Assembly: GCA_032158295.1 (NCBI GenBank) | Contig: CM063258.1 | Location: 13,057,703 to 13,121,702 of the forward strand | Length of the DNA stretch: 64,000 bases | Direction: 5' to 3' | Source: Pycnopodia helianthoides | Taxonomy: Eukaryota > Echinodermata > Asteroidea > Forcipulatida > Asteriidae | Part shown: piece after piece, positions 59,369-64,000 of the stretch | Layout of the letters: every line of letters begins with the position of its first letter | Position numbering within the stretch: the first letter of the stretch is position 1 | The notes under the pieces: generated by a model | Database searches by the model: none | What the model was told of the DNA's origin: nothing | What the model saw: the letters and a program-made list of their open reading frames with translations, nothing else | Translations under genes and position numbers: made by a program

Positions 59369-61559
59369 GAAAAACTGTAATTTGCCAGACAGCCAAAATG
59401 GCAGCAAGCACGAATTGCCTCAATTCTTATTGTTTTTATAAGCACCTAAAACCCTTAAGTGTTTCAACTTGTGAATGGACATGCAGGGTTATACTGAAAA
59501 TAAGTTGAGTTGATTTACTTGTTGTTTTTTAATGTTTGTGTTTCAAATTACCCTCAAACTTCCATCAATAATGCCTTTTCTGTCAATTTTTGTTGTTGAA
59601 AATTCAGGAGTAATTAAAACATTCACCTCTCTAATCAACTGAAATTATTGTCAGCAAAAGCCTGCATGTCCACTCACATGTTGAAACACTTTTTGGCGGT
59701 TTCGACCGTTGGAAAAACTGCTATCGTGATGGTAGGAAAGTGGTACTCTACTCTCTATTGTGTTTCTTGTCAGAAGCCAGATTTCAATCAACTCGTTTGA
59801 ATTCAACCTGTATGAATGAATTCAGTCAAAAAATGGGGTCTTTCCTATGTGTAAAGTATATTTGGTTTAAGTGGTGTTTGAACTTAGTTGAAGTGGTGTT
59901 TATTTATTTATAGTTACCTCTTGTATTTAGTTTGCGGTAACACCATGTGTGTATATATCTACTATGCCCCGTAGATTTGTTCTTTGAGAACTTGTCTTGC
60001 TATATATTCTTCTGCCACAGAGTAGATTTTGGAACTCTGGAGACTACTAAAAAAGAACTGTCCTGCTTATTAACTACTACCTGGGGGGAGGTAGGGAATC
60101 CGCTGGGACTACCTTCGCTTAGTGGATAGAGGGAACTTCTCGTTATTAACTTCCCTGCCGCAAAGTGAGTTCTTAAGTGGTCTCAACTGAATATTTAATG
60201 TGTTGCAACTTAACAAATATTTACCGAAAACATTCCTCTTGTGTAGGCCATTACGCAATGTAAAGTGAAGCATAGTTTTTACAAATGGAGGATGAACATA
60301 TGAATAGGCAGTTTGTACTGATTATCCGTTACCTAGCAACAAAACAAATGCTATTTTGTTTTTTTGTGACATTAACTGTGCTGTTTTGTTTTCTAATGAC
60401 ACTAGTTGTTTTTTAAACATGTGTACCCATAGTTCTGATGTTCTGCAATGTAGCACCATCCTTTTTAAATGTCGTAGATAGGCTTAACAAGCATGTTGCT
60501 AAGGTAAATATGTTACCTAGCAACCGTTGCTAAGGAACGTACAGTTTTCAATGGCTCCACCCTTGAAAATAATCAGTATGGGTTAAAGAATAATTGTGCC
60601 AAGTCTCATGCTTTTATCACTTACTGAGCAATTCTAGCTGTATTTTGCACCCGTCGCCTACACTAATATAGTCATCGTCAGGAGGCCGACTGTCTTATCT
60701 CTGCAACCAGCAAATTGGGGAACTACTCCTTTACGTTTCTTTCGTCCAAAATTACGCCAACTTTTACATTTTACGCAATGGTTGAATGAGTAAAAAGTGT
60801 TATTGCAGTCATTGGCTACGACTGACTTTTACACAGTGCATTTAAGTTGAACCTTGCCGCTACCAAATGCTTTAAGCATAAACCGCTGGTGCCCACATTG
60901 TTTGGCCGCTCAAGCATGAAGCACACATTCTCACACAACTGAAAGCTTGCGTTCAAAGGTCAATTTAAAAAACTCTATTAAACTCATATTAGAGCATAAT
61001 AAGATATACAAAAATGTCTTCATTATTGAATTTCCTTTTTAAGACCAAATACTTTGTTGTACACAACCATATAACACTTGTAATTTCAGACCTTTCCACT
61101 CCAATTTGAAGGAATTGCATAATAGCAAAGTTATTTCATTTTAACATCATTGGAAAGATGCAATCTTTTTCTTTCCAATGATGGTAAGCTTGGGTATGGA
61201 GAGTGAACATGGACAAAACTACAGCTTAATTACAAATGACCTTTGTGCTCAGGCTTGAGTGCGTTTGTGGTGTTATCTTGGTCGGCTAAAACTGCCATTG
61301 GGGTTGAAAGGGCCAAGTAGATTTGGGTAGCCAATCAAAAACCAAGCTTTGTGACAGCTCGTTTATGTTCGCTGATCTTCGGCTACGTGATGGTCTAGGA
61401 TGAATTTATGAGTGTTGTTAACCCACAAAATGACGCTGGATTAGTCCATACAGAGATATCTACAATTTCTGTTTCTTTGCACATCCCACTTGATTTGTAC
61501 TGCCATTGAAACAGAAGAAGGTTCGGAAACATCACCGAGACTTAGGATTTTTTGACGAT
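59369..61559. other. Intergenic stretch with nothing recognised
   Basis: No exon-like sequence, RNA gene or clear repeat. A GTTACCTAGCAAC motif occurs twice near 60330 and 60515, and a 15-20 base mirror (GCAATCTTTTTC, TTTCCAATGATGG) lies near 61130-61190; neither is convincing as an element. Confidence 0.4.
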
Positions 61560-62080
61560 GATGTATTGATAAGGGAATAAAAGACTAAGCCATGGCTGTG
61601 CGATAAAGGACCTCGCCTTTGACTTGGTCCTTTATTGCTAGGCCATGACCCTGCAAGGTTTTACAACGGCCGCTTAAGACTGAGTCTCCACTCTTTTATT
61701 CCCATTCATAAATACCTTTCCGTTAAAAAAACAACCAAAAACCTTGAAAAGTTGAGAACATTTGACAGTTTAGTCTCAGCTCTCCTCGACTCTGCGTTAA
61801 ACTTCTACCAATGTTGAGTGCCAAGTAGCTCATCCAAGTGCTAAACTTGCACACCTAAGTTTCAACTATCGCACACAAGTTTCGAACTTGCACAACCAAA
61901 CTACAACCTACCAACTTAGATTGGGCAGCAAAATTTGTTTGCTCCGCGCATCCATCTGAAAGCGCCCTCTCTTGACTCGATTTCCTTAGGCCATGTACAG
62001 ACACTCCTCACGGCCACGTGATCTCCTCTTGTCCAATCAGAATGGAATAACTGTCCCAGGTATTTATGAATACATTTTAA
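61560..62080. mobile_element. Family E repeat copy
   Basis: CCATTCATAAATACCTTTCC, GCACACAAGTTTCGAACTTG, AGCGCCCTCTCTTGACTC, CCACGTGATCTCCTCTTG and GGTATTTATGAATAC match the copies at 4405 and 39480. It lies just downstream of the PMPCA stop codon. Confidence 0.7.
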
Positions 62081-62214
62081 AGATTTGGTTTCCTGTCTCT
62101 TTGCATTTTAATGAGACTAGAATGACACATAACCTTCCGCGCAATAATGTGTTGTGTCAGTATTTATTCTGCCCCTGTGCCTAACCTTTGACCCCCCCTG
62201 ACCCCAGTTACAGA

Positions 62215-62390
62215 CTACCTCCTAAAGAGGGACACAAATTTACGGGGGAAGCGACCATCTTTGCTGACCAGAGCCTCTTGGATTGCATTGTACTCCGGCA
62301 GTCGAGAGAGATCTCCCAAAGCTGCCACAGAGGGCTTGGAGCGTAACAATTTGGTGGCCGCTCGCTGGATGTCTTCAGCTGTGATTTTCT
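62215..62390 (-). CDS. PMPCA: PMPCA last exon
   Basis: The acceptor is TTCTTTGCAG|AGAAAA. Phase 1 joins to give [10 protein letters not shown]. Intact to the TAG at 62215-62217. Confidence 0.92.
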
Positions 62391-63169
62391 CTGCAAAGAA
62401 GAGAATTATCAAAGTCAATAAACTAAACAAGTACAGTTTTTCAAAATCACCATGCGTCACATCAACTTTAAACCGTATTTCCTGTGTCACATACCAACAC
62501 TAAGCAGCACTACGCAAGTCAGAGTGCCAGAGGTTGTTTAAATCTTACGGGCAAATAGCATAGTCAGGCTACAATGTAAGTATTAGAAAATTAATGACAG
62601 GGTATACTTTTGGTAATTGTCAAAGACCAGTATCCTCACTTGGTGCATCACAACATATGCATAAAATAACAAACATGTGTAAATTTGAGCTCAATTGGTC
62701 ATCCAAGTTGCAAGAAAATAATGAAAGAAAAAAACACCCTTGTTGCATAGAGTTGTGTGCTTTCAAATGCCTGAGATAGTGAGGAATTACCTCTTTCTCA
62801 AAAACTACATTACTATTGAGGGAGCTATTTCTCACAATGTTTGATACTATCAGCAGCTCTCAGGTGCTCCTTACCAAGTAAGTTTTTATGGTAATGTATT
62901 TCTTGAGTAATTACAAAAAGTATCCCCTGCCTTTAAGTAAGCCATGTTAAAAGGTTGCGGGGAGGGTTTGGTGCAAAACAAATTCAGGGAGTTACAATTG
63001 ATAACTGGTTTTGTTTCCACTCACCGATCATTTGGCAGAAATCCTGAGGCTCCTTTCTCTCATTGGTGGCCAGGACTTGGCGGCCATGTCCTCAAAGACC
63101 ACCGGCCTGGCCTCCAGGTTCATCATCAGCATGGACTGCAGCTGCTTCTTTCGCTCGACTCAACTCCAC
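62215..63169 (-). CDS. PMPCA: Mitochondrial-processing peptidase subunit alpha, last two exons (gene continues off the right edge)
   Basis: Exon 63025-63169 reads [27 protein letters not shown] and [17 protein letters not shown]. The last exon, 62215-62390, reads [43 protein letters not shown] and stops after LFRR. These are the conserved C-terminal helices of the alpha subunit, the non-catalytic partner that holds the presequence in the matrix peptidase removing targeting signals from imported proteins. Mitochondrial cytochrome bc1 core subunits are relatives, but ALGDLS.LP and the SKDGR.PR ending point to PMPCA. The earlier exon holds a +1 and a -1 base break that cancel. The gene's front half is not in the window. 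Confidence 0.9.
62594..62937. mobile_element. Family B MITE variant in the PMPCA intron
   Basis: Keeps GACCAGTATCCTCACTTGGT, AACATATGCATAAAATAAC and AGCAGCTCTCAGGTGCTCCT. The ends have drifted (GGTATACTTTTGG against AAAAAGTATCCCCTGCC) but still pair. Confidence 0.68.
63025..63169 (-). CDS. PMPCA: PMPCA penultimate exon with two cancelling frame breaks
   Basis: The acceptor is TTTTTTGCAAG|GTGGAG and the donor AATGATCG|GTGAGT. The frame shifts after VELSRAK (one extra base near 63146-63151) and back after FEDMAAK (one base missing near 63073-63077). The outer phases fit the last exon. Confidence 0.83.
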
Positions 63170-63279
63170 CTTGCAAAAAAATTGAAAATGAAAAAAAACA
63201 GAACGAGGCAACGGTGAGCATTCTGCACTTCAATAATGGCTGGCTTTATACACAGCCATCCTTAGCAGGCTGTCACCTG

Positions 63280-63475
63280 GGTCCAATTTTATAGAGCTGC
63301 TTAAGCAGAAAATATTGCTTAACAATTCCCTGCGTAGCAGAAATGAGCAGGTTATCAGTCACAATTCGCGCATTCAGGCATGGTATTTGGCTGGTAACCT
63401 TATTCTGCTAAGAAATGTTTTTTGTGCTTAGCTTGTTTTTGTGCTAAGCAGCTCTATGAAATTGGACCCTGCATG
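63280..63475. mobile_element. Family C MITE, full copy
   Basis: Starts GGGTCCAATTTTATAGAGCT and ends CAGCTCTATGAAATTGGACC. It lies upstream of the PMPCA penultimate exon, in an intron. Confidence 0.8.
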
Positions 63476-63619
63476 GTGCTTTGGACTAGCACCCATGGAC
63501 AGATGATTCGTAGGAACACCATATTTCTGTAATTATTTCATTTCACATTAAACAGCACTCGCCAATAATAGGATGAATAGGAGACAATGTAGAAATGTTC
63601 AGTTTTAGATGTAATAATA

Positions 63620-64000
63620 ATAATAACTAGTTTTCATATAGCGCTTTATCTACGGGCTTCTCAAAATGCTTATCATTATTTATTTCCAGACAGGTTTCTG
63701 AAGTTTTTGAATTATGACACCCAATAATGTAACACCTTGTAAGTGTTAACATGGTCTGTGGCCCATTCAGCAGCCACTGCCGGAAACACCGGGGCAAACC
63801 TTCTCTCAGCGATAAGTGTAACTGTGTTCTTTTACGTGCATTACACAACACACTGTGCATTACACGTCCCATCCGAAGGACAAAGCAATAATGGTTAAGA
63901 GTCTTGCTTAAGGACACGAGTGTCAAGACCGGGACTCGAGCCTCACTCTGCTGAACAGAAACACCACAGCTTGAGTCCAGTGGCTTGACCGCTCGGCCAC
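63620..64000 (-). mobile_element. SINE family 1, nearly full length (cut at window edge)
   Basis: On the minus strand: GTGGCCGAGCGGTCAAGCCA (A box), GAGGCTCGAGTCCCGG (B box), CTTAAGCAAGACTCTTAACC, AATGCACGTAAAAGAACAC and the tail GCGCTATATGAAAACTAGTT with (ATT)n. Confidence 0.75.

Noticed and set aside
62261..62503. Plus-strand open frame over the PMPCA last exon
   Set aside because: Antisense shadow; the minus strand gives the conserved PMPCA C-terminus with correct splice phase.

Overview
This is animal nuclear DNA: AT-rich, intron-rich and loaded with short transposable-element relics. The three protein genes (a laminin chain, a short-chain dehydrogenase resembling protochlorophyllide/retinol reductases, and the alpha subunit of mitochondrial processing peptidase) together with L2/CR1-like LINEs, Penelope-like fragments, tRNA-derived SINEs and many palindromic MITEs suggest a marine invertebrate deuterostome. 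An echinoderm, possibly a sea star, is my best guess; that is inference, since no taxon-diagnostic marker is present.

Layout. All three genes lie on the minus strand. 1-5,570 is intergenic: a tandem array of tRNA-Gln-like units (1-1,000), AT-rich repeats and nested MITEs. 5,577-16,562 is a seven-exon SDR gene whose introns carry two large minisatellites, a nested MITE, a LINE with an open reverse transcriptase and a Penelope-like fragment. 16,600-23,300 is intergenic with repeats only. 23,343-56,091 is one laminin gene for which 25 coding exons can be laid out. 56,100-62,200 is its 5' flank and intergenic repeats. 62,215-63,169 holds the last two exons of PMPCA, which continues beyond the right edge.

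The laminin is the most interesting object. In order it encodes a signal peptide, an LN domain, about 4.5 LE (laminin EGF) repeats, a beta-type domain IV (LF/IV-B), about 4.5 LE repeats, an alpha/gamma-type domain IV (L4/IV-A), further LE repeats and a coiled coil of about 580 residues that ends without LG domains, without the beta-chain cysteine knob and without the gamma-chain cysteine/glutamate tail. It therefore mixes beta- and gamma-type parts (about 1,920 residues).

All three genes carry isolated single-base frame breaks in otherwise well-conserved exons, sometimes as a plus/minus pair. This looks more like base-level assembly error than decay of three unrelated genes, but one break in the laminin coincides with a splice donor built from a LINE tail and deserves direct checking. 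The laminin introns also hold a six-fold duplication of a splice donor, a TATP-repeat coding-like block in frame with an exon, a dimeric satellite, and at least four families of TTAA-flanked or palindromic MITEs, several within 30 bases of a splice site.
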